Shown piece by piece: positions 10,166 to 23,128 of a stretch of DNA of 64,000 nucleotides (the first letter of the stretch is position 1; each line of letters opens with the position of its first letter). This DNA is from Sipunculus nudus (taxonomy: Eukaryota; Annelida; Sipuncula; Golfingiida; Sipunculidae), in contig CM049318.1 of the NCBI GenBank assembly GCA_026874595.1, forward strand, positions 42,014,456-42,078,455, read 5' to 3'. Under the pieces are notes generated by a model. That model did no database searches. It was not told where the DNA came from and saw nothing but the letters and a program-made list of their open reading frames with translations. The position numbers and the translations under genes are program-made.

Positions 10166-13100
10166 CCGTTAACAGGGCACAAATCGTAACCGCTAGAACT
10201 GGAATCTTCTTACTTGATATCCTAGGAGGTCCATGAAAAATCTCCTTGGAAACCAGAAATTAGGTCTCTGTTACCCATATCCTTCGAGCTATGGGACCCC
10301 AAAGTACCCCCCAGAAAAGTCCAAAATTTCATACAAAAACTTCAATATCTCATTAACTACTTGACTGATGGTCATGATTTTTGGCATACATATTGATCAT
10401 GAGAGGTTTCATCAGTTCCTGAAGACTGGTGGCGCCATCTGTATTTTTCGATTTTTTACGAATTTTTTTCTCTATTTTTGAGACCTTTAAAAATGTGAAC
10501 ATCTGTTAACAAGGCACAAATCGTAACGACTGGACTTAGAATCTTCATTCTCGACACACTGAGAGACCTATTAAAAGTCTCCATGGAAACCAGAAATTAG
10601 GTCTCTGTTACCCATATCCTTTGAGCTATGGGGCCCCAAAGTACCCCCCCAGAAAAGTCCAAAATTCCATACAAAAACTTCAATATCTCATTAACTACTT
10701 GACTGATGGTCATGATTGTTGGCATACATATTGATCATGAGAGGTTCCATCAGTTCCTGAAGACTGGTGGCGCCACCTGTATTTTTCGATTTTTTACGAA
10801 TTTTTTTTCTCTATTTTTGAGACCTTTAAAAATGTGAACATCTGTTAACAAGGCACAAATCGTAACGACTGGACTTAGAATCTTCATTCTCGACACACTG
10901 AGAGACCTATGAAAAGTCTCCATGGAAACCAGAAATTAGGTCTCTGTTACCCATATTCTCGAGCTATGGGGCCCCAAAGTACCCCCCAGAAAAGTCCAAA
11001 ATTTCATACAAAAACTTCAATATCTCATTAACTACTTGACTGATGGTCACGATTTTTGGCATACATAATGATCATGAGATGTTCCATCACTTCCTGCAGA
11101 CTGGTGGCGCCACCTGTATCATTCAATTTTTTACGAATTTTTTTCTCTATTTTTGACACCTTTAAGGATACTGTCATCTGTTAGCATGGCACAAATCGTA
11201 ACGACTGGACCTAGAATCTTCATTCTCGACACACTGAGAGACCTATGAAAAGTCTCCGTGGAAACCAAAAATTAGGTCTCTGTTACCTATATCCTTCGAG
11301 CTATGGGGCCCCAAAGTACCCCCCAGAAAAGTCCAAAATTTCATACAAAAACTTCAATATCTCATTAACTACTTGACTGATGGTCATGATTTTTGGCATA
11401 CATATTGAACATGAGAGGTTCCATCAGTTCCTGAAGACTGGTGGCGCCACCTGTATTTTTCGATTTTTTACGATTTTTCCTCTGTTTTTGTGACCTTTAA
11501 GGATGCTGTCATCTGTTAACGTGGCACAAATCATAATGACTGGACCTAGAATCTTCATTCTCGACACACTGAGAGACCTATGAAAAGTCTCCATGGAAAC
11601 CAGAAATTAGGTCTCTGTTACCCATATTCTTCGAGCTATGGAGCCCTAAAGTGCCCCCAAGAAAAGTAAAAAATTTCATACAAAAACTTCAATATCTCAT
11701 TAACTACTTGACTGATGGTCATGATTTGTGGCATAACTATTGATCATGAGATGTGTCATCTGTTCCTGCAGACTGGTGGCGCCACCTGTATCGTTCGATT
11801 TTTTTACGATTTTTTCCTCTATTTTTGAGACCTTTAAGGATGCTGTCATCTGTTAGCATGGCACAAATCGTAACGACTGGACCTAGAATCTTCTTTCTCG
11901 ACACACTAGAAGACCTATGAAAAGTCTCCATGGAAACCAGAAATTAGGTCTCTGTTACCCATATCCTTCGAGCTATGGGGCCCCAAAGTACCCCCCCAGA
12001 GTAGTCAAAAATTTCATACAAAAACTTCAATATCTCAATAACTACATCACTGATGGTCATGATTTTTGGCATACATATTGATTATGAGATGTTCCATCGG
12101 TTTCTGCAGACTGGTGGCGCCACCTATATTGTTTGATTTTTTTACGATTTCTTCCTCTATTTTTGAGACCTTTAAGGATGCTGTCATCTGTTAGCATGGC
12201 ACAAATCGTAACGACTGGACCTAGAATCTTCATTCTCAATACACTGAGAGACCTATGAAAAGTCTCCATGGAAACCAGAAATTAGGTCTCTGTTACCCAT
12301 ATCCTTCGAGCTATGGGACCCAAAAGTACCCCCCAGAGTAGTCAAAAATTTCATACAAAAACTTCAATATCTCAATAACTACTTCACTGATGGTCATGAT
12401 TTGTGGCATAACTATTGATTAAGAGGTGTTCCATCAGTTCCTGCAGACTGGTTGCACAACCTGTATTTGTTCGGGTTTTTTTTTTTACGAATGTTTTATC
12501 TATTTTTGAGACCTTTAAAGATATGAACATCTGTTAACAGGGCACAAATCATAAAAACTGGACCTAGAATCTTCATTCTTGACACACAGGGAGACCCATG
12601 AAAATTCTCCATGGAAACCTGAAATTAGGTCTCTGTTACCCATATTCTTTAGGCTGTATGGCTCCAAAATACCCCCCAGAATAATGGAAAAATTGATACA
12701 AAAAGTGCAGTATCTCAATAACTACAACACTGATGGTCATGATTTTTGGCATACATATTGATCATGAGCTGTTCCATCAGTTTCTGCAGAGAGGGTGCGC
12801 CACCTCTATTTTTTTCAAATTTTTACGAATTTTTTTTCTCTTTTTTCGAGACCTTTGAAGATTTGGCCATCTATTAACAATGCACAAATCGTAACAAATG
12901 GACCTAGAATCTTCTCTCTTGACATGCTGAGAGGCCCATGAAAAGTCTCCTTAAAAACTTGAAATTAGGTCTCTGTTACCCATAACCTCTGAGCTATGGG
13001 GCTCCGAAGTACCCCCCCGATATAATGGAAAATTTGATACAAAAGCTCAATTATCTGAACAATTATTATATTGATCACCATGATTCTTTGCATGGATATT

Positions 13101-14010
13101 GATCATGAAATGTTTCATCAGTTTCTGCATTCTGGTGGAGCCACCTGTATTTTTTTTATTTTTTTAATTTTTTTTTCTCTATTTTTGAAACCTTTTAAGA
13201 TTTGGTCATCTATTAACAGGGCACAAATCATATCAACTGGACCTAGAATCTTCTGTCATGACATGCAAGGACGGTCATAAAAAGTCTATATGGAAACCTG
13301 ATACAAGGTCTCTGTTACTGATATCCTTTCAGCTATGAGGCTCGGAAGTTCCTCCCAGAATAATGCAAAAATTGATACAATAACTAATGCATTGATCACC
13401 ATGATTGTCCACATTTGTATTGATAATGCCTTGTTTCATCAGTTTCTGTAGACTGGTGGTGCCACCTGAATTTTGATTTTTTAAGAATTTTTTTCTTGAT
13501 TTTTGAGACCTTTAAACATTTGCTCATCTGTTAACAGGCCACAAATCATAATGACTTGACCTAGAATCTTCTTTCTTAACATGCAGGGGGGTCCATGAAA
13601 CATCTTGGAAACCTGAAATTAGGTCTCTGTTACCCATATCCTTCATGCTCTGGGGCTCCGAAGTACTCCCCAGAATAAAGATTTGGTTATCTGTTAACAG
13701 AGCACAAATTATAATGACTTGACCTAGAATCTCCTTTCTTGATATGCTGGGAGGCCCCTGAAAAGTCTCCTTGTGCACCTGAAATTACATCTCTGTTACC
13801 CGTATCCTTCATCCTATGCGGCTTTGAAATACCCCCCAGAATAAACATTTGGTCATCTGTTAACAGGGCACAAATCATAATAACTGGACCTAGAATTTTA
13901 TTTTTTGACATGCTGGGAGACCCCTGAAAAGTCATCTTGTAAACCTTGAAAATAGGTGTCTGTTACCCATATCCTTCATGCTACAGAGCTCCATAGTACC
14001 CCAATGAATA
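10166..14010 (+). repeat. Satellite-like array, 337-bp units
   Basis: The motif GATGGTCATGATTTTTGG (or close forms) recurs at 10367, 10705, 11042, 11379, 11714, 12052, 12389, 12732, 13073 and 13393, giving spacings of 338, 337, 337, 335, 338, 337, 343, 341 and 320. Units from 10.2 to 12.4 kb are very similar. From 12.4 kb onward they diverge, and after about 13.5 kb they shrink to about 167 bp (units starting near 13513, 13679 and 13846). Each unit carries GGTGGCGCCACC or a variant. Reading frames of 60-80 codons inside it are by-products. Confidence 0.95.
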
Positions 14011-14629
14011 TTGGATGATTTTATACAAAAGGTCAAGTTTGGAAAAAGTATTTCATTCAAATTTGACATTCAGATGATAAAATTACTTTTGTCAATGTCT
14101 TCCTGGTCAACTGAGCGTCATGACCCCTGGGTCACTTGTTTTTTGCTGTTACCTATTTTCTAAAGACTTTGAGCAAAACAACATGATTTTGAGCACTTCG
14201 GAAGTCATTTTACCCATTGTTCAAGGTTCCTTAACAAATATCTTTTACCAGATCATAACATCACTATTTAATACATGCATCACCTGTATACATGACAAAT
14301 TCAGTTGAGCGTCATTACACGTTTTACTTGTTCTTGTTACAATTAATTCTTTTCTGTGCACCTCATTATGAAATATACTTGTTTGAGGTTAGAGCGATCT
14401 TTTGATTTGCATCAGCAAAGAGATAACTGCTCTTTAATGTGTGACGAAGGAATTCCCTGCAAATGAATTTATCCATATAATTGCCTACTAAAAGCTTATA
14501 ATAAGGAAATTTGACGTGATATGTTTCTATATGTTGTTAACTTTTGTCATGTTTTGTAAGAGGGGCGGAAATTTCTAAGACCGCCCCGGGCGGCAATGAA
14601 GCCAGGTACGCCGCTGGGACTAACGTCAA
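14011..14629 (+). other. No gene; tail of satellite family fading out
   Basis: Short satellite-like words persist to about 14170 (TCAACTGAGCGTCATGACC, with a related form near 14305). The remainder is AT-rich with nothing recognisable except a GC-rich patch at 14555-14620. Confidence 0.5.
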
Positions 14630-15960
14630 TCAAAGAAGTCTTTGGTGTATTTAAAAGGTTTCATCAAATATCAGGTCTTTAAGTTAATATAGAAAAAAAC
14701 AACAATAATACCGATAAACGATTATTTTTACAATCAGGCACAATTAAAAGACTTGGGTCTATGTTGGTGTACTAATCCAATAAGAATTTTAGGAATCTGA
14801 ATTCACCCGGAATGAAAAAAAAATGATAGAGACTAACTATAAGGAAAGCCTTCGTAAAATTAATTTCATTATACATATTTGGAGAGACAGAATTATGTCT
14901 TTGTCTGGACGGATAACCATTGTGAAAACATATATTATTTCACAACTCATATATTTATTCCTTGTACTTCCTAAACCATCACAAATTATATTAAAGAAGT
15001 AGATTAATATTAATACTCAGATTAATATTTAAATTTATATGGCATAACCAACCAGACAAGGTTAAGAGAAACACTATAATAGTACCAAGAGATAAAGGAG
15101 GATTAAATATGGTTAATCTTCCGCCTAAATTACAATCTTTAAAAGTCTCATGGGTTAAAGGTTTTCTTAGTTGTTCCACTGAAAATGGTTGGAGACAGAT
15201 CTTTAATGTACAGTTGAAAAATCTAGGTACTTAAATATTTAAATCTGATTTAAGAGTGAATGATTTTAAAAGTTTGAATGACTCATGGTATCCCTTCTTG
15301 AAAGAAGTATTTGTAACAGTACTGGTGTAATTACAATTATACTAAGATGGTTGCTACAAGTGAAATTCAGTCTCAAACTTTCTGGTTAACTCATATAAAA
15401 ATAAATAATACGGTAAAATATTTTAATAAATTATACGTGGCAGGGGTAAAAAAAAATTTTTCACATTCCTGAAAATGTGAGAAAAAATGTACTATTTCTT
15501 ACCAATGAAGATTCTATCAGTAGATACAAAGTCACTTTTAACTTTATGCACTTTAATGAACTGCTGCATGCAGTAAGGAAAACAATTAAAAAAAAACAAT
15601 TCAAAGATTCACCTAAAGGGAAAAATCTTAAGAATGAAAAATGTTCACGTTTTATCTACAATCATTTAATTAAAAATCTCTATATTTTATTAGTGAATGA
15701 AATTGAAAAGTGGACCGGAGAACCAGAATTACAAAACAGAGAAATCATATTCTAAGCCGTCAAAATTATTACCAGTATTATATTAATGAAAAGCCAAGAA
15801 CCTTTCAGTTTAAATTACTACATAGAATTCTACCTCAAAAACCTCTCCTTTTTAAATTATAAAAAACCGACACGAACTGTGCATATTTGCAAAAAAAGAA
15901 GGAGAGACATATTCACATATTCCTATCACTGTTAAATAACATACAGCTATCTAATTTAAA
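14630..15960 (+). pseudogene. L1/Tx1-like LINE ORF2 fragment (RT C-terminus to end)
   Basis: Several plus-strand frames together show the end of a LINE ORF2: SGLKVNIEKTTIIP, then LSGRITIVKTYIISQLIYLF, then FIWHNQPDKVKRNTI with PRDKGGLNMVNLP. Near 15800 there is FQFKLLHRILP, followed by a remnant of the zinc-binding region. This order (RT thumb, connecting region, zf-RVT) is typical of L1/Tx1-group elements. Stops and frameshifts occur throughout and the RT core with the Asp pair is absent, so it is a 5'-truncated dead copy. The open stretch 15477-15755 lies inside it but is not a gene of its own. Confidence 0.75.
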
Positions 15961-17500
15961 AGAAAAATGGTTGAGAGGCACGGGCCCATATGTAAACATG
16001 AGCAATTTCACAGGAACTTTAATGATAATGAACACCACTTAAAACACACTTCTAGATATTCTAATAATATTCTTTAAACATTTCATATACATATGTAAAT
16101 GTTACAAAAAAATTCCTTCTTTCTGTATGTATACAAACTATATATTACAGATATATATAAAAAGAAGAGAACATAGCTAGAGCGAAAGGTAAAACAGTAA
16201 TACATGTCCAGAAATGGAAACGATTTAAAAATAAATATTTATATGAAAACATTAGCTGAAATATATAATATCAGTTTAAAGTTTAAAACCATACAAAAAA
16301 CTTAAACCTCAGTAACATCTTTTTTTCAATATATTCGAAATTTACCCAGTCTGTAATTGTCTGTATCGTTTTATGACTGTTGTATGATGATGTAATACTG
16401 TTTGTATCATATATTCTATAAAAAAAACAGTAATCATAATAGATATGTAAATACAAATAAAATATAATGCAAGATTATACATACATCAAGAGGAAATAGA
16501 CGGATATCTTGTTAAATACTTTATATTGAGAATAAAACATAATTCGCAATAACCCCAGCATCATCGAATACAAATTTCAAAGGAGATAAAAGCTCATATT
16601 ACTTATTGACGACAAAGGACATTTACATTTTGACTAAAATTTTCGTGAGTATAAGGAATTTATATGTTGTTGGTCTAGAATTTATCTCTATCTTTGAAAC
16701 TTTATTGGAAGGTTTGTGCGACTCAGCCAACATACTTATATTTCGAGGTTAAAGTTCTTTCCTTATATGAACAGATATAGACGAACATAAAGTTCTCTTT
16801 TTGTCAAGACTTTCATTTTTATTCTGATCAGAAATATTCTTTTTCTAAGACGTAACACTTGGCTTGCTGATTTACCTCAAGATCTCCTGATCAATCTCCT
16901 TGGAATTTCCCAGGACGGAAACTTAGAGGAAGAATAATGCTTTAGTCTCCACGAGAAATATCTATTCTGGCGTGTGCAGATCTATAGACAACTTTTCTAA
17001 ATGATATCGTTTCCTGCCAAAATGTGAGATAAAAGCAGCCCAGTATGATGTGACTCCCGACCATTGATATTTAATTTGATCGGACCTCTACTTCTCAGAT
17101 AGCCTTGTCTATATATTTGGTTAAGTTTCTTCCTTAATATGTTCTTTTAATGGCTTCAGTTGCAATCAAACAGTAAACTGCTTTAACCATTAACTTGTTT
17201 TGATTAACACTTAAAAGTTCAGTGGTAATCGTCACTTCCATTAATGAATAAATTGAATTACAAACAAAACTTTCTTCATTATAGAGACAGGCAATTTCTG
17301 TTGTTTTTTAAAAGAGCAATATAGGCAGTTTCCACATATTGTATTTTGTTCACATATAATCTTCTGTTCTTCTTTATATCTACCTTTTTATATTAAATTA
17401 AATCTGTATTGAAATGTTGAATGTTTCGTGTCGTGCTTGTCCACAACAAGTTTCCAGACGATGCTTACAATGCTAATAATTGAATTGACCTGGAAATATA
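15961..17500 (+). other. No gene recognised
   Basis: AT-rich sequence with no reading frame of interest on either strand and no tandem structure. It may contain the untranslated tail of the preceding LINE. Confidence 0.5.
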
Positions 17501-17504
17501 AGCA

Positions 17505-18445
17505 GTCTATGATAACAGTAACATATAGATGACACAAACCATATCCAGATAAATTCAGACCACGCTATCAATATGTGTAAGTCTCTGATAACGGTAATAT
17601 AGATGACGCCGACCAGAGTGAGATAACGTCAGACAAAGATCAATATGTGTAAGTCTCTGCTAACGATTATATAGATGACACCGACCACAGTAAGATAACG
17701 TCAGACCAAGCAATCATTATTTGTAGGTTTCTGATAACGGTAATATAGATGACACCGACCAGACAGAGACAACGTCAGATCAAGCACTCAATATGTGGAA
17801 GTCTCTAAAAAAGGTAATATAAATGACACAGACCAGATAAAGTCAGACCGAGCAATAGATGTGTGAAAGTCTCTGATAAGGGTCATATAGATGACACCGA
17901 CCAGTCAGAGATTACGTCAGATCAAGCAATCAATATATGTCAGTCTCTGATAAAGGTTGTATAGATTACACCGACCAGTCACAGATAACGTCAGACCAAG
18001 AAATCAATATGTGTAAGTTTCTAATAACGGTCATATAGATGACACGAACCAGACAGAGATGACGTCAGACCAAGCAATCAATATGTGTAAGTCTCTGATA
18101 ACGGTAATATAGATTGCACCGACCAGACAGAGATAACGTCTGACTAAGCAGTCAATATGTGTAGGTCTCTGATAACGGTAATATAGTTGACACCGACCAG
18201 ACAGAGATAACGTCAGATCAAGCACTCAATATGTGGAAGTCTCAAAAACGATTACATAGATTACACCGACCAGACAGATAACGTCAGACTAAGCAGTCAA
18301 TATGTGTAAGTCTCTGCTAACGGTTACATAGATTACAACGACAAGACCGAGATAACGTCAGACTAAGCAATCAATATATGCAAGTCTCTGATAACGGTAA
18401 TATAGATTACACCGACCAGGCACAGATAACGTCAGACAAATTGAA
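17505..18445 (+). repeat. 74-bp minisatellite, about 12 units
   Basis: The word GTCTCTGATAACGGTAATAT recurs with starts at 17581, 17653, 17727, 17801, 17869, 17943, 18017, 18091, 18165, 18239, 18310 and 18384. Most steps are exactly 74, with a few at 68-72. Each unit also carries CACCGACCAGACAGAGATAA and CGTCAGACCAAGCA. Units follow each other without spacers. Confidence 0.95.
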
Positions 18446-19865
18446 TGTCAGAGATAGCCAAAGTTCTTTATTTCAAAGTAATGCAATAATAATATGACAT
18501 TTAACGTAAAACTGGATGTTCACTTTCAACAGGCGGGAGCTTCTTGTGTCATACTATCTCGTTTAATATTAACGCATATAAAGATGTAACAAATAATTTT
18601 ATTGATTAAGACAAATACTAATATTTTCTTACGATGTCAGGAAGACCAGTCACGTGCTACAGAGGGTATTAACAATACATTGTATATATATATACCCAGA
18701 GTGTACGTCAGAGTGTGTACCCAGCATTATAGGCGTATTATGCGCGTTATAGGCTGTTTTCATGTTAAAGTATCTTAATTTTAAATTTAATACTTTGTTA
18801 ATAAAGCAGTACCATCTGAAGGCAACTGATTTATCTAAAAATTAACACTTCTTTTTCATATTCATGACCATATTCATTATTATTTAATATATGTATCCAC
18901 AATACCATATGGATCCGGACGAAAAGCTGGCGGTATCAAAATATTCATCAAAACATGGACATGGGAAAACTATGATCACTCAATCGAAATTAGGAGTTAT
19001 ACAACGTTGGTCATAAAAAAGTTTTTTTTTCTTAAAAGATGAAAAGAGACAAAGGAATAACACCAGAAAAACACCAAGGGAGATTTATATTGACAAAAAT
19101 GACTCTGTACTTGGACATTAATACTTTTAAAGTTAAGTTGATTGTAAAGTAGCACCAGATATAATGGCAATTTTACCAAGCACTTTAACCATATTATAAT
19201 TTTCTTTTAACTGAGTTCTCAAAATTAGCAGCCAAAAGTTTAATTGGTAAATTACTGGCGAGAAAGTTATCTTTTCTTTAGCAGGTTAGTAAATAATATT
19301 ATTTGTAAGTTTTAAAGATACACGAACACAAATATTCGAAAACTAAGCCCTAGAGCATGGTAAACTCCCCGTGTTTACTGTTGACTGCAGGTTTAAAACA
19401 CGGTCAAATTATCATAGAATCAGTCCTGTTATGTTGCCCCTAATATATCACACTGAAGCCCCCGGTGCCACAACAGGGGCGACCGATATAACTATATACA
19501 TTTTAAGGTACGAACATCAGGGACGCAAAAATGACTCTACTGTGATAGCTTACTAGACTTCATAAAAACTACTAACTTAAAGGCATAGTATATAAATTTA
19601 AGTGACCATGACCTGATTTGGTGTGTACTAGGATAATTCACCAAAACTGTAAATTACGTTTGATATCATTTGATCAGGTTTAATGGTGACAATTCGTTCC
19701 TCTTATACATAATGGTAGCTGTAGTATGTCGTTCTCAACATTAGACTCTAGGAACCTGCATTTCCTCAGTGAAATACAGTGAAATTAAATATTCCATATC
19801 AACCGTAGTCCAGCATAATTCGTGCTACCTATAGCTTAAATCTGCATGCCACTGTCTGTCAGAAT
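18446..19865 (+). other. No gene recognised
   Basis: AT-rich, with a short TA run near 18685-18700. Short open stretches at 18997-19179 and 19371-19556 have no recognisable features. Confidence 0.5.
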
Positions 19866-19867
19866 TC

Positions 19868-20175
19868 GCGTTTGCTGTAAATTGGCAAGGGGAAATTAAA
19901 TTCTATTGTGTGATTTACTAACCGATTATCTGTAAATTCGTAGTGTGTTGTACAAACCGACTATCTATAAATTCTGTGGTGTGTTTTAATAGCCGACTGT
20001 CTGTAAATTCTGTTGTGTGTTCTCGTACCGACTTTCTGTAAATTCTTGGGTGTGTTCTAATATCTGACTACCTGTCAATTCTGTGGTGTGTTTTACTATC
20101 AATTATATTGTGTTCTACTAACCAGCTATCTGTGAATTTGGTGTGTGATCTATACCAAACGACTATCTGGGTTAA
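19868..20175 (+). repeat. Degenerate 35-36-bp minisatellite
   Basis: CTGTAAATTCTG-type words followed by GTGTGTTCTAATA and CCGACTATC recur at 19930, 19965, 20001, 20036 and 20072, with steps of 35, 36, 35 and 36. A more broken copy lies at 20130. About eight units can be followed. Confidence 0.85.
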
Positions 20176-20377
20176 ATAAATAAACATGTCGTTTACCACA
20201 TCTTATGCCTCTGGTTCTGTTAAAATGGCAATAGAGATGATTTTAAATTAAAAAAATAGCATGACTAGAGTGAGCAGATTATCAGCACTTAATTATCATA
20301 TAATCATTATTCTAAATAATTGTACGAATTGTTTAAGGCAGAAAAGGATATTTCCTTTCTTACATCAAGAAGCAGGA

Positions 20378-20408
<31 letters not shown>

Positions 20409-22648
20409 TCTCAGTAATGTAATATCCGATAATTATATAACGGTGAAGTTGTGATTTAAAAACATGTTTGTCTTACATTAGTCTGATTGTCATGGCTTGC
20501 GTTATCTTCAGATAAAGCACGATACATTTGATCTTTGACCTCTACTATAGCACGGAATGAACATGACTTTGATATTCCAGCTTCTACACAGATGTTTAAG
20601 GACTATATTCACATATTTTCATATTTCAAGGTCGCGGATACTCTGGAAGGAATTATTAACCACTGAGGTTTCTCTCCAGACAAATACACATATCAGGCAA
20701 ACTTTATCCTATTTCCCTTTTTGTTGCATTTCGATGTAAAGATTGAACAGAAAAACTTTTACATATTAAGTTTCTGGTTGCATGCTATTTGTAAATTGCG
20801 CGCATGTGAATTATCCTATTACGGCACAGCAGTATTTCAGCTATATATGTATATTGGTATAAAAGCTCTGAAAGTGCCAGGCAGTCATACGCCCCAAATT
20901 GAAAAAAAAAATATGTTGAATGAGGGCGTTTGAGGTCGGGGCGGGGGGTTATATAAGAAGTTTAACGACTGAGACAAAATACGAAAAGTTTCGCGAATTT
21001 TTCTGGGGAAAACAAAAAAAAAGTCGAAGAGTTCTAGAAATGGTGAGCATAAAAAACAAAAGTATTAATCCATTATAAGCGATGTAGAAATGTGGGAAGA
21101 GAAGGAACTGGCAACATTATTAATAAGATTAACAGGGGATTCCGTTAAACAGTTTTTGGTGTGGCCTATGCATGAAATCCTTGACCTCGGCATTCCCATT
21201 TAAATAGACAATAGGGCGTCTCGTGACGTAGGCCAAAAAGAAATTCATCACTGTCACGAGCATTATTTGATCATTCCTGTTTTTAAACGAGGATGGCATT
21301 TTTTTAATTAATGATTTCATTCTCATTGTATATTCAAAACGTATTTTTTGACATCATGACGAAACTCACAAATACTGAAGCTTGATATGTGTATACATCG
21401 ATACAATTTGACATATGTTGTACATACTGTTAGGACGAATACAAAACTATCCGTGGCTTTAAATATTAGAACCAAAATAGACCGAGTTAAGTCAGCTCTG
21501 TTTAAGGCCGCTATATTTATGTTAAGGAAACCTTATTTCCTCTGCCATGCATAAATGACAATAGCTGCTAGAGGATAAATTTGCCCCTGAGTAATTACGG
21601 ACATGGCATTTTCATTTCCCCGTTGAGTTGAAAAGGGAGAGCTTAGAGATGGTACAAAGGAATCTTCAGAGAAACCCATCACTCATTTAAACACAGTGTC
21701 CGCAGCGGGAGAAGGCATGACGTGACGAAAGCCTCACAGAACAGACTCTCAAAGGACAAAGTGATTGTCCAACCGGCGACATTACGTGGACAGCATTTCT
21801 CAAATACATCTTCGTACAGCAACTCAGAGGCGATGGACTGGCCACCGAAATGTTACGAGTTCGTGTTCGTCTGTCCTGGTAATAAAGGCATACTTGAAGT
21901 GTAACGTCACTTAACTTCACCTAGACGTAGCATTGATAGTGTTATACTGATGGAGGTATTCACAAATATCGATTTTGGTCAGATGTAATACCTAAAACCC
22001 ATGTGCGCGTGTATAAGTATATGCATTAAAATCGCTCCTATGATTATGTGACAGTGTAAAACATATGTATGTGTCCGTCAGCGTAAGGATTATCAAACAC
22101 GCACGCCTTTTGAGGTAAAGGACTGCAAGATCCACCGTATACCACACACTTCTGCCAGTTCAAGCATATTAGCGCACGTGTTTTAAGATTATAAATCAAA
22201 TCGAGGACACAAATAGCTCTGAATCTTAAATGTATGAGCTACCGGTTAGGGGAGACGATTTGTGATTAATGAGAGAAAACGAGTCAAAGTGGAAGTGAGA
22301 TAAAGCGAGGCCGCCATGTAAGGTTATCAAGGGCCTGGTGTTTGAACTGGATATGTGCGATTAATACTAGCCATGACAACATGACACTCAGGCCTTCGGA
22401 AAAAAAACTGATAGGGCCTGGAGTCATGATGGCAGTCACAACAGAACGCCCATTCTAAGGGTCGGATCAAAATATTTGCTGTCTGGTATTATTTGGCATC
22501 ACAGGCTTATATAGTCGTATTATATGTGCTAAATATCGAAGAAAAAATGTTGTTACACAAAAATAATAACAATTATTACCTCCTTTCATCACTGTGGCAC
22601 CGATTCACGTGAAGCGGTACTTCTCATTCAAAACTAAATGTGTCATGG
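20176..22648 (+). other. No gene recognised; one TA microsatellite
   Basis: Contains a TA run at about 20379-20405. The open stretches 20557-20933, 21129-21326 and 21687-21920 show no domain, signal peptide or repeat that I recognise. I saw no exon-like structure strong enough to call. Confidence 0.45.
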
Positions 22649-22649
22649 C

Positions 22650-23070
22650 GCGGTCGTGTATGTAAACTTGGAAGTCGGAAGCCGGAGGCCGGAAACCAAC
22701 GAATGCAGTTTAAAGCATATACAAAATGCTAACGTTTCAATACCGTTTTGTTTTTTCCCCCGATAGAATAAGATTTTTTTTTATCATTCTGTGAAGAATA
22801 ATAGTTATCCATTGTTTAATCTGAACGTTATGGAAGATTTTGTGCTCGGAAGCCATCTCGGAAGTCAGTCAGAAGTGCTTGGATGTTATCCAATGTGTAC
22901 AACTCGGAAGTCACAGAGACGCACTGTGCCCAAAATGCAGTTTCATTATAATTATAGTTGCATGCATATATTAAAATTGCTTATGCATGATTCTGCTTTT
23001 AATGTGTGTATAATGCAATACATGATACTTAATCGGAAAACTATAAGTTCTTATTTTTTTTATTTGTAAA

Positions 23071-23128
<58 letters not shown>

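Noticed and set aside
11737-13935. Several 60-84-codon frames in the satellite
   Set aside because: Recurrent by-products of the 337-bp unit; none is maintained across units.
17505-18445. CRISPR-like regular repeats (also 25085-25805)
   Set aside because: Units abut each other with no unique spacers and differ from one another. The context is eukaryotic minisatellite DNA.
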